A stretch of DNA of 64,000 bases from Gordonia jacobaea (GCF_001186365.1 NZ_LDTZ01000016.1:124001-188000), one strand, 5' to 3'. Positions 10,472 through 19,166 are shown, numbered from the stretch's first letter. Program-made: numbers and translations. Notes: generated by a model from the sequence alone, not told the origin.

Positions 10472-11938
10472 TCACGCAGGCTCCGCGATGGCCTTGGTCT
10501 CGAGGTACTCCTCGAAGCCCGCGACGCCCATCTCGCGGCCGATACCCGATTGTTTGTAGCCGCCGAACGGGACGTCGGCGGAGTACCAGATGCCGCCGTT
10601 GATCGACATCGTTCCGGTGCGGACGCCGTCGACGACCCTGTTGATGCGGTCGCGATCGGTTCCCCAGACGGCCCCCGAGAGGCCGTAGGGGGAGTCGTTG
10701 GCGATGCGGATGGCGTCGTCGTCGCCGTCGTGGCCGAGAATGACGAGCACCGGGCCGAATATCTCCTCCTGCGCCGTGCGGGACGAGTTGTCGAGGCCGG
10801 AGATCAGGGTCGGCGATACGAAGAAGCCCTTGTCCTTGTCGGCGGGTCGTGCGCCGCCGATCTCGATCGTGCCGCCTTCGGTCTGCGCGAGCTCGATGTA
10901 GGACTCCACACGCTCACGCTGCGTCGCCGAGATGACGGGACCGCAGATGGTGCCGGGATCGGTGGGGTCGGCCGCTGCGAAGCCGGCAAGCGAGTCGCGC
11001 GCCAATGCCGTTGCCTCCGCGAGCTTCTCACGCGGGACGACGAGTCGAGTGGTGATCGCGCAGCCCTGGCCCGCATGCGTCACGACGGCAAACGCGGCCA
11101 TCGAGACCGCGGACGCAAGGTCGGCGTCGTCGAGCACGATAAATGCCGATTTGCCGCCGAGTTCGAGGAAGACCTTCTTGAGTGTCTCGGCCGCCGAGGC
11201 CATCACCTTCTTGCCGGTGGCGGTCGAGCCGGTGAACGAGACGATGTCGACGCGCGGATCGGTCGACAACTGCGCACCGAGGGCGTGATCACTCGACGTC
11301 ACGATGTTCACGACGCCCGGCGGAAAGTCTGTCTCTTCTGCGATCACCTTGCCGACCAGAGCGGCGCACCACGGTGTATCGGGTGCCGGCTTCAGCACGA
11401 CGGTGCAGCCCGCTGCCAGCGCCGGTCCGATCTTGGCGAAGTTGATCTGATGCGGGAAGTTCCACGGTGTGATTGCTCCGACGACGCCGACTGCCTCTTT
11501 GCGGATCTCGCGAGTGTTCTTGATTCCCATGGGCTTTGCCTCGCCGAGGTCGCGGGTCCACTTGTAGCTCTCCGCCAGATCGGCGAAGTATCCGAGGTCG
11601 CGGATGGGCCCCTCCAACTGCGGTCCGTGAGTGAGGAACACCGGGCAACCGACCTCGGCGACGGTGAGCTCGCGCAGTTCGTCTGTGTGGGCGAGCAATG
11701 CGTCGCGCAGTTGCCGCAGGCAGTGTGCGCGGAAGGTGGCGTCGCGCGACCAGTTGGTGGTGTCGAAGGCGTGGCGGGCGGCGGCGATGGCCGCGTCCAT
11801 ATCGTCGACGGTCGCGTCGGCCGCCTGGCCGATGACCTCCTCGGTCGCCGGATTGATGACGTCGAAAACGCCGCCGCTGCCGGGAATGAGCTTGCCGTCG
11901 ATCAGGAGATCCGACGCTGATGCTGGACGAAGAGACAT
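10472..11938 (-). CDS. aldA: Aldehyde dehydrogenase (AldA/Rv0768-like)
   Basis: 488 residues. NAD-binding segment GAITPWNFPHQ, then FTGSTATGKK, the catalytic Glu motif LELGGKSA and the catalytic Cys in HAGQGCAITTR. IFGPV and PFGGYKQSGIGREMG complete the ALDH signature set. It would oxidise an aldehyde to an acid with NAD(P). The ATG at 11938 gives the family length; longer frames cross the divergent promoter. It diverges from the TetR gene over 81 bp, as aldA does from the regulator at the mycobacterial CYP51 locus, so shared control is likely. Confidence 0.9.
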   Translation of the reverse strand: MSLRPASASDLLIDGKLIPGSGGVFDVINPATEEVIGQAADATVDDMDAAIAAARHAFDTTNWSRDATFRAHCLRQLRDALLAHTDELRELTVAEVGCPVFLTHGPQLEGPIRDLGYFADLAESYKWTRDLGEAKPMGIKNTREIRKEAVGVVGAITPWNFPHQINFAKIGPALAAGCTVVLKPAPDTPWCAALVGKVIAEETDFPPGVVNIVTSSDHALGAQLSTDPRVDIVSFTGSTATGKKVMASAAETLKKVFLELGGKSAFIVLDDADLASAVSMAAFAVVTHAGQGCAITTRLVVPREKLAEATALARDSLAGFAAADPTDPGTICGPVISATQRERVESYIELAQTEGGTIEIGGARPADKDKGFFVSPTLISGLDNSSRTAQEEIFGPVLVILGHDGDDDAIRIANDSPYGLSGAVWGTDRDRINRVVDGVRTGTMSINGGIWYSADVPFGGYKQSGIGREMGVAGFEEYLETKAIAEPA

Positions 11939-11969
11939 GAACTGGGCTCCAACGCTGACTGGAAGACTA

Positions 11970-11987
11970 TCTGGACAGGTGTCTGGA
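11970..11987. promoter_or_regulatory. Probable TetR operator between aldA-like and tetR genes
   Basis: TCTGGACA-GG-TGTCTGGA is an 18-bp inverted repeat with 6 of 8 arm positions matching, in the 81-bp divergent space. The half-site TCTGGAC also occurs as a direct repeat at 11970-11976 and 11982-11988. Location between a TetR gene and its divergent neighbour is the usual place for an operator of this family. Confidence 0.45.
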
Positions 11988-12019
11988 CTCGAGTTCAAAC
12001 CTAGTGTAGCGTCGGTCAC

Positions 12020-12607
12020 ATGTCCAGCCCCGTGTCGCAGGAATCCACGCGTCGCCGACTGACCGCACAGCAGGCCGAGACGGTTGCGCGGCTGACGGAC
12101 GCCGCGGTCGACGTGCTCAATGCAGACGGTTTCGACGGCCTCACGGTAAGGGTGGTTGCCAAGCGTGCAGGGGTCGCACCCGCGACCGCGTACACCTACT
12201 TCTCGTCGAAGAGCCACCTTGTGTCAGAGGTCTTTTGGCGCCGACTGGCCGAAGGAGTACCGGAGGCCGACGCCTCGTTGTCGCGAGAGGATCGGGTCGC
12301 CGAAATCCTGCGCAACGTGTCACTCGTGGTCGCGGGCGAGGGGCAACTCGGCGGTGCGGTCACGGTCGCACTACTCGGTACCGACCCCGACGTCGAACAC
12401 CTGAGACTGCGGATCGGTGGCTTCATCCGGACACGACTCGCGCAGGCGCTCGAGGTCGACGTCGAACATCCCGGTCCGGTTGTCGACGCACTGGAGATGC
12501 TCTACGCGGGCGGTCTCGTCCACGCAGGCATGGGACATCTGACCTACGAACAGACATCCGAGCGGCTCGTCGCCGCGGCACGCCTGATCCTGTCGGCGCA
12601 GCCCTAG
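12020..12607 (+). CDS. TetR family transcriptional regulator of the CYP51 locus
   Basis: 195 residues. The N-terminal helix-turn-helix is plain: TVRVVAKRAGVAPATAYTYFSSKSHLVSEVFWRRL at about residues 44-78, matching the TetR_N pattern. The remainder is a helical ligand-binding domain without a recognisable subtype. It heads the plus-strand arm (P450, SDR, CYP51, ferredoxin) and is divergent from the aldehyde dehydrogenase, the same place as the regulator Rv0767c in M. tuberculosis. It probably represses both arms and responds to a lipid-derived ligand (inference). 77 bp separate it from the P450. Confidence 0.87.
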   Translation: MSSPVSQESTRRRLTAQQAETVARLTDAAVDVLNADGFDGLTVRVVAKRAGVAPATAYTYFSSKSHLVSEVFWRRLAEGVPEADASLSREDRVAEILRNVSLVVAGEGQLGGAVTVALLGTDPDVEHLRLRIGGFIRTRLAQALEVDVEHPGPVVDALEMLYAGGLVHAGMGHLTYEQTSERLVAAARLILSAQP

Positions 12608-12684
12608 GCGGGTCGCGCCAGGTGCGCGGCTCTGCCCTGAAGGCACGCCCTCGACATGCACATACCGTCAATGGAGGTTCATCG

Positions 12685-13923
12685 ATGACCGAGACCGCAA
12701 TGGTCGCGGGGATGCAGCAGCAGATTCCTTTCGATCCCTATGCCTACGACTTCCACGAGGATCCGTACCCGACGTACGCACGACTGCGCGAGCAGGCGCC
12801 GGTGTACTACAACTCGGACCTGGATTTCTGGGCGCTTGCCGGTCACGACGATGTGCGAAACGCATTCCGCGACAGCACAAATCTGTCCAACGCGTGGGGC
12901 GTGTCGATGGACCCCTCGTCGTACGGACCGGACGCACACAAGTCGATGTCGTTTCTCGCCATGGACGATCCCAAGCACATGCGAATCCGCAAACTCGTAT
13001 CGAAGGGCTTCACCCCGCGCCGGGTCAACGATCTCGCCGGCCGGATCACCGCACTGACACACCATCATTGGAGTTCGTGCCTCGACAAGGGCGAGTTCGA
13101 TTACGTCGCCGACTTCGCCGGACTGCTCCCGATGGACGTCGTATCGGAAATGCTCGGTGTTCCCGAATCCGACCGCGCGTACCTGCGGAAGCAGTCCGAC
13201 CTGTTGCTCCACCGCGAGGAGGGTGTCCTCGACATCCCCGAGGCGGCCGTCTACGCCTACCTCGAGTTGCACAAGTACTACTCCGCGCTCATCGCCGAGC
13301 GGCGCAGCAACCTCGGCGACGACCTCGTCTCCGCGCTCATCACCGCCGAGATCGACGACGACGAGACCGGCGAGAAGACCACACTGACCGAGGACGAGAT
13401 CGTCGGATTCATGGTCCTCATGGTGGTCGCCGGCAACGAGACGACCACCAAACTGCTTGCCAACGCGCTGTACTGGGGCTGGCGCAATCCTGATGAGCTC
13501 GCCAAGGTGCTCGCAGATCCCGAAGCGGTGCCGCAGTGGACCGAAGAGACACTGCGCTACGACAATTCGACCCAGATGGTGCTGCGCAGAGTCGCTGGAG
13601 ACGTCACCTACGGTGGGCAGGTCATTCCAGAAGGGCAGCGGGTACTACTCCTCGTCGGCTCGGCGAACCGCGACGAGAATGTATTCGACGACGCGTCGTC
13701 GTACCGCATCGGCCGTGACTGCAGCCCGGCATTGATGAGTTTCGGTATGGGAGCACACTTCTGCCTCGGCGCGCATCTCGCGCGGCTCGAGGCGAATATC
13801 GGTCTCGCCGAGGTTGTTCGGTCGATTCGCTCGGTCGACATCGACATCTCCAATGCCGAACGTGTGCACTCGGTGAACGTGCGCGGGTTCGCGTCACTCC
13901 CGGTGAAGGTGACGGTGCGCTGA
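12685..13923 (+). CDS. cyp123: Cytochrome P450, CYP123-like
   Basis: 412 residues. I-helix oxygen-binding motif VVAGNETTT (about 248-256), ExxR in EETLRYDNS, the conserved R of the PERF-like region (DDASSYRIGRD), and the heme loop FGMGAHFCLGAHLAR with the thiolate Cys near residue 358. The protein is soluble, as bacterial class I P450s are, and needs a ferredoxin; one is encoded three genes on. Position directly before an SDR and CYP51 equals CYP123 (Rv0766c), so I use that name by synteny; sequence identity to the CYP123 family was not computed. Start at 12685 with AATGGAGG about 13 bp upstream. The stop overlaps the SDR start (TGATG). Confidence 0.85.
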   Translation: MTETAMVAGMQQQIPFDPYAYDFHEDPYPTYARLREQAPVYYNSDLDFWALAGHDDVRNAFRDSTNLSNAWGVSMDPSSYGPDAHKSMSFLAMDDPKHMRIRKLVSKGFTPRRVNDLAGRITALTHHHWSSCLDKGEFDYVADFAGLLPMDVVSEMLGVPESDRAYLRKQSDLLLHREEGVLDIPEAAVYAYLELHKYYSALIAERRSNLGDDLVSALITAEIDDDETGEKTTLTEDEIVGFMVLMVVAGNETTTKLLANALYWGWRNPDELAKVLADPEAVPQWTEETLRYDNSTQMVLRRVAGDVTYGGQVIPEGQRVLLLVGSANRDENVFDDASSYRIGRDCSPALMSFGMGAHFCLGAHLARLEANIGLAEVVRSIRSVDIDISNAERVHSVNVRGFASLPVKVTVR

Positions 13924-14753
13924 TGGCACACATACCTCATCCGGAGCGTCGGCCCGTACTGATTGCGGGGGCGTCGTCGGGAATCGGGGCCGCGACGGCC
14001 GAATACCTCGCCGCCGCAGGCTATCCCGTCGCCTTGGCTGCTCGACGTGTCGACAAGCTGCAGGAGCTCGCCGACATGATCTCGGGTGCCGGTGGCGAGG
14101 CGGTCGCCGTCCCACTCGACGTCACCGACGACGCGTCGGTGCGTGACTGCGTCGCGAAAGCCCAAGCAGCGCTAGGTCCGATCGAGATCGCGGTTGCCGG
14201 AGCCGGCGACCTCGACGTCGGGCTCTCCTATGAGATGAGCGAAACGGATTTCGCGTCTCAGGTCGACATTCACCTCGTGGGTGCACATCGGCTCTATCGG
14301 AACATCGTCCCCGGGATGATCGACCGCGGCCGTGGCGATTTCGTCTTCATCGGATCCGACGTCGCGGTGCGTCCACGGCCATGGTCGTCGGCCTATGTCG
14401 CGGCGAAGACGGGCGTCGACGGTTTGGTTGCCACAGCGCAACTCGAACTCGAGGGCACGGGCGTCCGCGCCAGCATCGTCCGTCCGGGCCAGACCATCAC
14501 CGGCATGGGTTTCAATCTCGCGCCCGAGGTGATGGAGAAGATGCTCAACTCGTGGATCACCCACGGACTTGCCAGACACGGCAATTTCCTTGCACCAGAA
14601 CATATTGCCCAGGCGATCTCGGCGATCGTCGGCATGCCGCGCGGTGCGCACATGCGCGTCGTCGAGGTCGAGGCCGAGGGCGCCATCCCCCGCAACAAGA
14701 GCGGTGGGGGAGCAGACATGACCGGAGACCAGACGACCGGAGGCACGAAATGA
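13923..14753 (+). CDS. Short-chain dehydrogenase/reductase (Rv0765c-like)
   Basis: 276 residues, classical SDR. IAGASSGIGAATAEYLA at residues 15-31 binds the cofactor, LDVTDDASVRD follows, the usual NNAG is AGAGD here, and the catalytic segment is FIGSDVAV...SSAYVAAKTG with YxxxK. Lies between two P450 genes, overlapping the first by one base and the CYP51 gene by four (ATGA). This tight coupling suggests oxidation of a P450-generated alcohol, or a 3-keto/hydroxy step on a sterol; the latter is inference from the CYP51 partner. Confidence 0.87.
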   Translation: MAHIPHPERRPVLIAGASSGIGAATAEYLAAAGYPVALAARRVDKLQELADMISGAGGEAVAVPLDVTDDASVRDCVAKAQAALGPIEIAVAGAGDLDVGLSYEMSETDFASQVDIHLVGAHRLYRNIVPGMIDRGRGDFVFIGSDVAVRPRPWSSAYVAAKTGVDGLVATAQLELEGTGVRASIVRPGQTITGMGFNLAPEVMEKMLNSWITHGLARHGNFLAPEHIAQAISAIVGMPRGAHMRVVEVEAEGAIPRNKSGGGADMTGDQTTGGTK

Positions 14754-16111
14754 GCACACTGACGACACCGAAACGAGTGTCCGGTGGCGACGGAGAGCAC
14801 GGACACCTCGACGAACTGGCAGCCGACCCGATCGGACTGTTCTGGCGCGTGCGCGACGAGTGCGGAGACGTCGGGCAGTTCCAGCTCGCCGACCGCGAGG
14901 TGGTGCTGGTGTCAGGTGCCGCGGCCAACGAGGACTTCTTCCGCGCACCCGAGGAGGACCTCGACCAAGCGGCGGCATATCCCTTCATGACACCGGTTTT
15001 CGGTGAGGGAGTCGTCTTCGACGCGAGTCCGGAGGAGCGATCCAAAGCGATCCACAACGCGGCGCTCAAGGGCCCGCACATGAAGCAGCACGCGGTGACG
15101 ATTCCCAACGAGGTCGAACGCATCATCGCCCGGTGGGGTGACGAAGGCGAGATCGATCTGCTGGAGTTCTTCGGTGAACTGACGCTCTACACCTCGTCGG
15201 CGTGTCTGATCGGCCGCAAGTTCCGTGAACAACTCGACAAGCGGGTCTCGGAGTTGTTCCACGACCTCGAGAAGGGCACCGACCCGATCGCCTACGTCGA
15301 CATGCACGCCGACATCGAGAGCTTCCGCAAGCGCGACTCCGCGCGGGCGGAGCTCGTCGACTTCATCCAGAGCATCATGAACGAGCGCATTGCGCGCCGC
15401 GATGACAGCTCCGATGAGGACAAGGATGATCGCGACCTCATGGACGTGCTCATCCAGGTGGGCTTCGACGCCGACACCATCACCGGGATGTTTATTTCGA
15501 TGATGTTCGCGGGTCACCACACCACACAGGGCACCGCCGCATGGACCCTGATCGAACTGTTGCGCAACCCCGACTACATGCAGCGCGTCTACGACGAACT
15601 CGACGAGATCTACCGCGACACACCGGCGGGCGAGCGACCGGAGTACACCTTCGCTCACACCAGGCAGATGCCGCAGCTCGAGAACGCGCTCAAGGAGTCG
15701 CTGCGCCTGCACCCGCCGCTGATCATCCTGATGCGCCTGGTGCAGCAGGACTTTCAGGTCGACGACTTCGAAGTTCGTGCGGGGCAGACGATTGCGGTAT
15801 CGCCCGCGGTATCGAATCGATTGCCCGACGATTTTCCCGAGCCCGACGCCTTCGACCCCGACCGTTATGTGAAGCCGCGTCAGGAAGATCTCGCCAACCG
15901 CTGGACGTGGATTCCCTTCGGCGCCGGCCGACACCGTTGCGTGGGCGCACAATTCGCGATCATGCAACTCAAGGCGATCTTCTCGGTGCTGTTTCAGAAC
16001 TACGAGTTCGAGATGTCCCAGCCGTCGGATTCCTACCGCAACGACCACTCGAAGATGGTGGTGCAACTCGCACAGCCGTGCCGGGTGCGCTACCGCAGAC
16101 GGCAGAAGTAG
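14750..16111 (+). CDS. cyp51: Sterol 14-alpha-demethylase CYP51
   Basis: 453 residues. Near-diagnostic CYP51 text is seen: RVSGGDGEHGHLDELAADPIG near the N-terminus, AAYPFMTPVFGEGVVFDASPEE (B-prime region), the I-helix SMMFAGHHTTQGTAAWTLIEL, ExxR as KESLRLHPPLIILMR, and the heme loop WIPFGAGRHRCVGAQFAIMQ. These follow M. tuberculosis CYP51 (451 residues) almost position by position. The family removes the 14-alpha methyl group of lanosterol/obtusifoliol-type sterols by three oxidations. Few mycolic-acid bacteria make sterols, so the physiological substrate is uncertain. Overlaps the SDR and is followed 9 bp later by its ferredoxin. Confidence 0.96.
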   Translation: MSTLTTPKRVSGGDGEHGHLDELAADPIGLFWRVRDECGDVGQFQLADREVVLVSGAAANEDFFRAPEEDLDQAAAYPFMTPVFGEGVVFDASPEERSKAIHNAALKGPHMKQHAVTIPNEVERIIARWGDEGEIDLLEFFGELTLYTSSACLIGRKFREQLDKRVSELFHDLEKGTDPIAYVDMHADIESFRKRDSARAELVDFIQSIMNERIARRDDSSDEDKDDRDLMDVLIQVGFDADTITGMFISMMFAGHHTTQGTAAWTLIELLRNPDYMQRVYDELDEIYRDTPAGERPEYTFAHTRQMPQLENALKESLRLHPPLIILMRLVQQDFQVDDFEVRAGQTIAVSPAVSNRLPDDFPEPDAFDPDRYVKPRQEDLANRWTWIPFGAGRHRCVGAQFAIMQLKAIFSVLFQNYEFEMSQPSDSYRNDHSKMVVQLAQPCRVRYRRRQK

Positions 16112-16120
16112 GAGGGCGAC

Positions 16121-16321
16121 ATGCGCATCGAGGTCGACCTCGACATCTGCCAGGGGCACGGCATGTGTCAGATGGAGGCACCGGACGTGTTCGAGGCCGA
16201 GGTCGATCACGTCGACATCCTCGAACCACAGCCCGACGAGAGCAAACGCGCCGAGGTGGAAGCCGCCGTGCAGTACTGCCCCACCCAGGCCCTGCGGATC
16301 GTCGAAGACAGCAGGGCGTGA
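16121..16321 (+). CDS. 3Fe-4S ferredoxin, redox partner of CYP51
   Basis: 66 residues. Cys10, Cys16 and Cys53 in CQGHGMC...CPTQAL define a [3Fe-4S] ferredoxin: the usual second Cys of a 4Fe-4S cluster is His13 (CxxHxxC). This is the P450-type ferredoxin equivalent to Rv0763c. It passes electrons from a ferredoxin reductase, not encoded in this window, to CYP51 and probably the CYP123-like enzyme. GGAGG lies 6 bp before the ATG. Ends just before a short repeat stretch. Confidence 0.94.
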   Translation: MRIEVDLDICQGHGMCQMEAPDVFEAEVDHVDILEPQPDESKRAEVEAAVQYCPTQALRIVEDSRA

Positions 16322-16338
16322 GAAGCGCAGCACAGCGT

Positions 16339-16383
16339 GAGAACACAGCGCGACCCGAGAACACAGCGACTTGAGAACACAGC
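16339..16383 (+). repeat. Triplicated GAGAACACAGC motif
   Basis: GAGAACACAGC occurs exactly at 16339-16349, 16357-16367 and 16373-16383, with degenerate copies on both sides, filling the 96-bp space between the ferredoxin and NTF2-like genes. It could be a binding-site array or a replication-slippage product. Confidence 0.7.
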
Positions 16384-16417
16384 AGTGCCTGAAGAACAGC
16401 GAACGAGAGGTGACGTC

Positions 16418-16960
16418 ATGGCATTCGACCGTGCAGAGCTCGAAGAGATGAAGGAACGGTGGCTCGAGGCGAACATCGTCGCCGAGCAGGCCGGTGACTG
16501 GAAACCGCTGGCCGACTTCTATACCGAGGACGCCACCTACGGTTGGAACTATGGTCCGGACAAGGACTTCATGGCCGTCGGCCGCGATGAGATCCGCGAG
16601 ATCGCGCTCGGTCAGGAGATGGAGGGTCTCGAAGGGTGGACCTATCCGTATCAGGAATGGGTGATCGACGACCGCACCGGTTCGATGATCGGCCTGTGGA
16701 AGCAGGTCTACGACCGTAAGCGTGAGGACGGGACCCCGTACGCACTCGAAGGCATTCAGGGAAGCTGGTTCAAATACGGCGGAAACTTCCAATTCCGTTG
16801 GCAGCGTGACTTCTTCGACTACGGCAATGTGTCGGCGCTGTTCATCGAACTGCTGAAGGAGAACGCGATGAGCGACGGGATGCTCAAGCGGATCGAAAAG
16901 GCCACCGGCGACCAGCCCGGCTGGTATCCGTTCGGCAAGGCGCCCGTCGAGTTCTGGTGA
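16418..16960 (+). CDS. NTF2/SnoaL-like protein downstream of CYP51
   Basis: 180 residues. The opening helix ELEEMKERWLEANIVAEQAGDWKPLADFYTEDATYGWNYG, followed by WVIDDRTGSMIGLWKQVYDR, fits the cone-shaped NTF2-like fold (SnoaL group: isomerases, cyclases, binding proteins). The C-terminal 50 residues (SDGMLKRIEKATGDQPGWYPFGKAPVEFW) extend beyond the minimal fold. The ATG is chosen because GAGAGG lies 6-11 bp upstream. Co-transcription with CYP51 suggests action on the P450 product or as a carrier for it; this is inference. Its stop overlaps the next start (GTGA). Confidence 0.75.
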   Translation: MAFDRAELEEMKERWLEANIVAEQAGDWKPLADFYTEDATYGWNYGPDKDFMAVGRDEIREIALGQEMEGLEGWTYPYQEWVIDDRTGSMIGLWKQVYDRKREDGTPYALEGIQGSWFKYGGNFQFRWQRDFFDYGNVSALFIELLKENAMSDGMLKRIEKATGDQPGWYPFGKAPVEFW

Positions 16961-18234
16961 TTCACGAGATGTCAACAGCCCGCACGTACTCGGATCTCAC
17001 CGCTCCGCAACTCGCGACGATCGTGCCTGAACTCCTGCTGTCCGGTCAGTTGATCGACCGCAGCGGAATGGCCCATCTCATCAGTGCTTTCGGTCGGGAG
17101 ACAATGGCGCAGATCGCCATTGAGGAGTGGATGGCCGCGAGCCCCGTCTACACCCATCGCATGCGGGACGCGCTCTGCGTCGATGGCGACGGTGTTGCCG
17201 ACATGTTCAAATGCCTGCAACTCGACATCGGTGCGCCGCCGCAGTTCATGGACTTCCGCTACGAGATCGACGACGAGTACCACGGCTCCTTCGTGCTCAA
17301 TCACTGTGGGGCACTGATGGATGTCGAGCCGCTCGGCGACGACTACGTGACCGCGATGTGTCACGACATCGAGGACCCGACCTTCGACGCCACCGCCATC
17401 GCGACGAATCGTCGGGCGCGGATCAGGCCCATTCACCGGCCGCCTCGCAGGCCGGCCGACCAACACCCGCACTGCGCATGGACCGTGACAATCGAACCAG
17501 AACGCGACGAGCTTCCACTGCCACCCGACGCCGAGGAGATGTTCACCAGACGAGCGGCATCCGTCGAGTTGAGCGCGATCGACACGACCGCGACGGACGG
17601 GCGCGTCGACTATCGCGGAGACCTGTGTGACGACCTCCAGTTCCGCGAATGGTCGCATACCGCGCTCGTCCGGATCGCGGAAGAGGTTGCGCTGCAGCAT
17701 CAGTTGCTCGCCCTTGGCTTCCTCGTGTCATTGCGTCGCTATGCCGACAGCCCCGAACAGGTTGACGAGATCTATCGCAAACAGCTGACCGGTATCGCCG
17801 GCCTGGCGGCAGATCGACTGCGCAGCGCATTGGCGCTCGCCCCCGACGCGCAGGGTTTGGCCACCGTGATCTCGCTGATCCCCGTGCTCGGACCCGTGCA
17901 GTACACCGGCGTGACGGCGCGGGTCGTCGGAGATGGTGTCGTACTGGCCATTCCGCATGAGTCCGACGCACGATCCGATGGCGGTTGGCTCACACTGTTC
18001 GACGCCGAGCACCTCGAACCACTGCAGGCGATCGCCACGGGTGTCGACGCGCACTGGAACGTCGAGGCCGTCACCGACACCGGCCACGCCCTTGAGGTCA
18101 CGTTCGCGCTCACCGACGACGAACGGTCGGAGTCCGGCGAGGTGGCCATCGCACGATTCAGTTCCGGTGCCGCATGGGAGTTCGTCGATAGGGGTCGGTC
18201 ACTACCTATCACTCCGATCGGCAGTCCGGTCTGA
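16957..18234 (+). CDS. Conserved protein of unknown function in CYP51 operon, with clustered His/Cys
   Basis: 425 residues from the GTG at 16957; an ATG at 16969 is equally possible. I do not recognise a named domain. The N-terminal 180 residues hold His/Cys pairs: HC at 116-117 (VLNHCGALMD), CH at 135-136 (MCHDIEDPTFD), H160 and HPHC at 170-173, spaced like a metal site. An alpha-helical middle (about 215-300, REWSHTALVRIAEEVALQHQLLA) and a beta-rich C-terminus follow. No signal peptide or membrane segment. It overlaps the NTF2-like gene and precedes an SDR, so it belongs to the CYP51 transcript and may be a further enzyme of the same route. Confidence 0.7.
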   Translation: MIHEMSTARTYSDLTAPQLATIVPELLLSGQLIDRSGMAHLISAFGRETMAQIAIEEWMAASPVYTHRMRDALCVDGDGVADMFKCLQLDIGAPPQFMDFRYEIDDEYHGSFVLNHCGALMDVEPLGDDYVTAMCHDIEDPTFDATAIATNRRARIRPIHRPPRRPADQHPHCAWTVTIEPERDELPLPPDAEEMFTRRAASVELSAIDTTATDGRVDYRGDLCDDLQFREWSHTALVRIAEEVALQHQLLALGFLVSLRRYADSPEQVDEIYRKQLTGIAGLAADRLRSALALAPDAQGLATVISLIPVLGPVQYTGVTARVVGDGVVLAIPHESDARSDGGWLTLFDAEHLEPLQAIATGVDAHWNVEAVTDTGHALEVTFALTDDERSESGEVAIARFSSGAAWEFVDRGRSLPITPIGSPV

Positions 18235-18262
18235 TGGTCGCGCACTGCGCTATCGAGATCTG

Positions 18263-19150
18263 ATGGCGGCCGACGTCCCGATCGACGCGCACCTGTCCGG
18301 GCGCGTCGCGATCATCGCGGGCTCGACGCGGGGGATCGGTCTGAACGTCGCGTATGCCCTTGCAGGGCGCGGGGTCTCGCTGGTGGTGAATGGCCGCGAC
18401 GCGAGAGCCGTCGACGACACGGTCGCCGAGATCACGGGTGGCGGTGGCTACGCGGTGGGTGTCTGCGGGTCAGCGGGCGACGAGGGCGTCGCCGAGCGCA
18501 TGGTTACGGCGGCACTCGATGCGTTCGGCGCACTCGACATCGCCGTCAACTGTGCCGGCATAGCCGAACCCGCGGGGTCGACGATTCTGACCATCACGCC
18601 CGCCGAGTTCCGCGAGCAGGTCGACGCGCATCTGATGAGCGCCTTCTTCCTGACTCAGTCTGCTGCACGGGTTTTCGTCGGACAGCGGTCGGGATCGATC
18701 GTGTTGACCGGCTCGGCCGCGTCGTTGGGAACGTTCGGCGGAAGTGGCTATCCCGCGGCGAAAGGCGGCGTGAACGCTCTCGCGCTCGCCGCGTCGGGCG
18801 ATCTGATGAGTTCCGGAGTGCGCGTCAATGTCGTGATGCCCGGAGCGAAGTCGAGACTGTCGTCGGGACCGGACTACGTCAGACACATCGAAAGCCTGCA
18901 TGCGAGAGGCATACTGGACGACTTCACCCGCGACGCGGCGCTCGATCCGGCACCGCCGGAATACGTTGCCCAGCTCTACACATTCCTCGCGAGCGATGCC
19001 GCCGCCAAGATCACCGGCCAGATCTTCACGGCGTCGGGGGGTTTCATCGGTCGATACGATCCGCACCAGCCGACGTTTGTCGCCTACCGCGACCATAAAG
19101 ACACGGAGCCATACAGTTTGGCGGAGTTGGCCGGTCTGCTCTCCGAGTGA
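18263..19150 (+). CDS. Short-chain dehydrogenase/reductase, last gene of CYP51 arm
   Basis: 295 residues. IIAGSTRGIGLNVAYALAGRG (about residues 16-36) is the cofactor loop, NCAGIAEP replaces NNAG, and the active site is VLTGSAASLG...YPAAKGG. The C-terminal GQIFTASGGFIGRYDPHQPTFVAYRD extends past the usual end, as in the FabG-like/HSD17B4-type group. GAGAT precedes the ATG by 5 bp. Third SDR of the plus-strand arm. It is followed by a strong stem-loop that ends the operon. Confidence 0.85.
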   Translation: MAADVPIDAHLSGRVAIIAGSTRGIGLNVAYALAGRGVSLVVNGRDARAVDDTVAEITGGGGYAVGVCGSAGDEGVAERMVTAALDAFGALDIAVNCAGIAEPAGSTILTITPAEFREQVDAHLMSAFFLTQSAARVFVGQRSGSIVLTGSAASLGTFGGSGYPAAKGGVNALALAASGDLMSSGVRVNVVMPGAKSRLSSGPDYVRHIESLHARGILDDFTRDAALDPAPPEYVAQLYTFLASDAAAKITGQIFTASGGFIGRYDPHQPTFVAYRDHKDTEPYSLAELAGLLSE

Positions 19151-19166
19151 GTGTGTCGAGAAGATC

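Noticed and set aside
11985-12005. tRNA 3' half suggested by GAGTTCAAACC
   Set aside because: No acceptor stem, anticodon arm or CCA can be folded around it, and it lies in a divergent promoter.
14912-16975. Open frame of 687 codons on the minus strand opposite CYP51
   Set aside because: Same mirror effect. It spans three real plus-strand genes, including the CYP51 heme motif and the ferredoxin.
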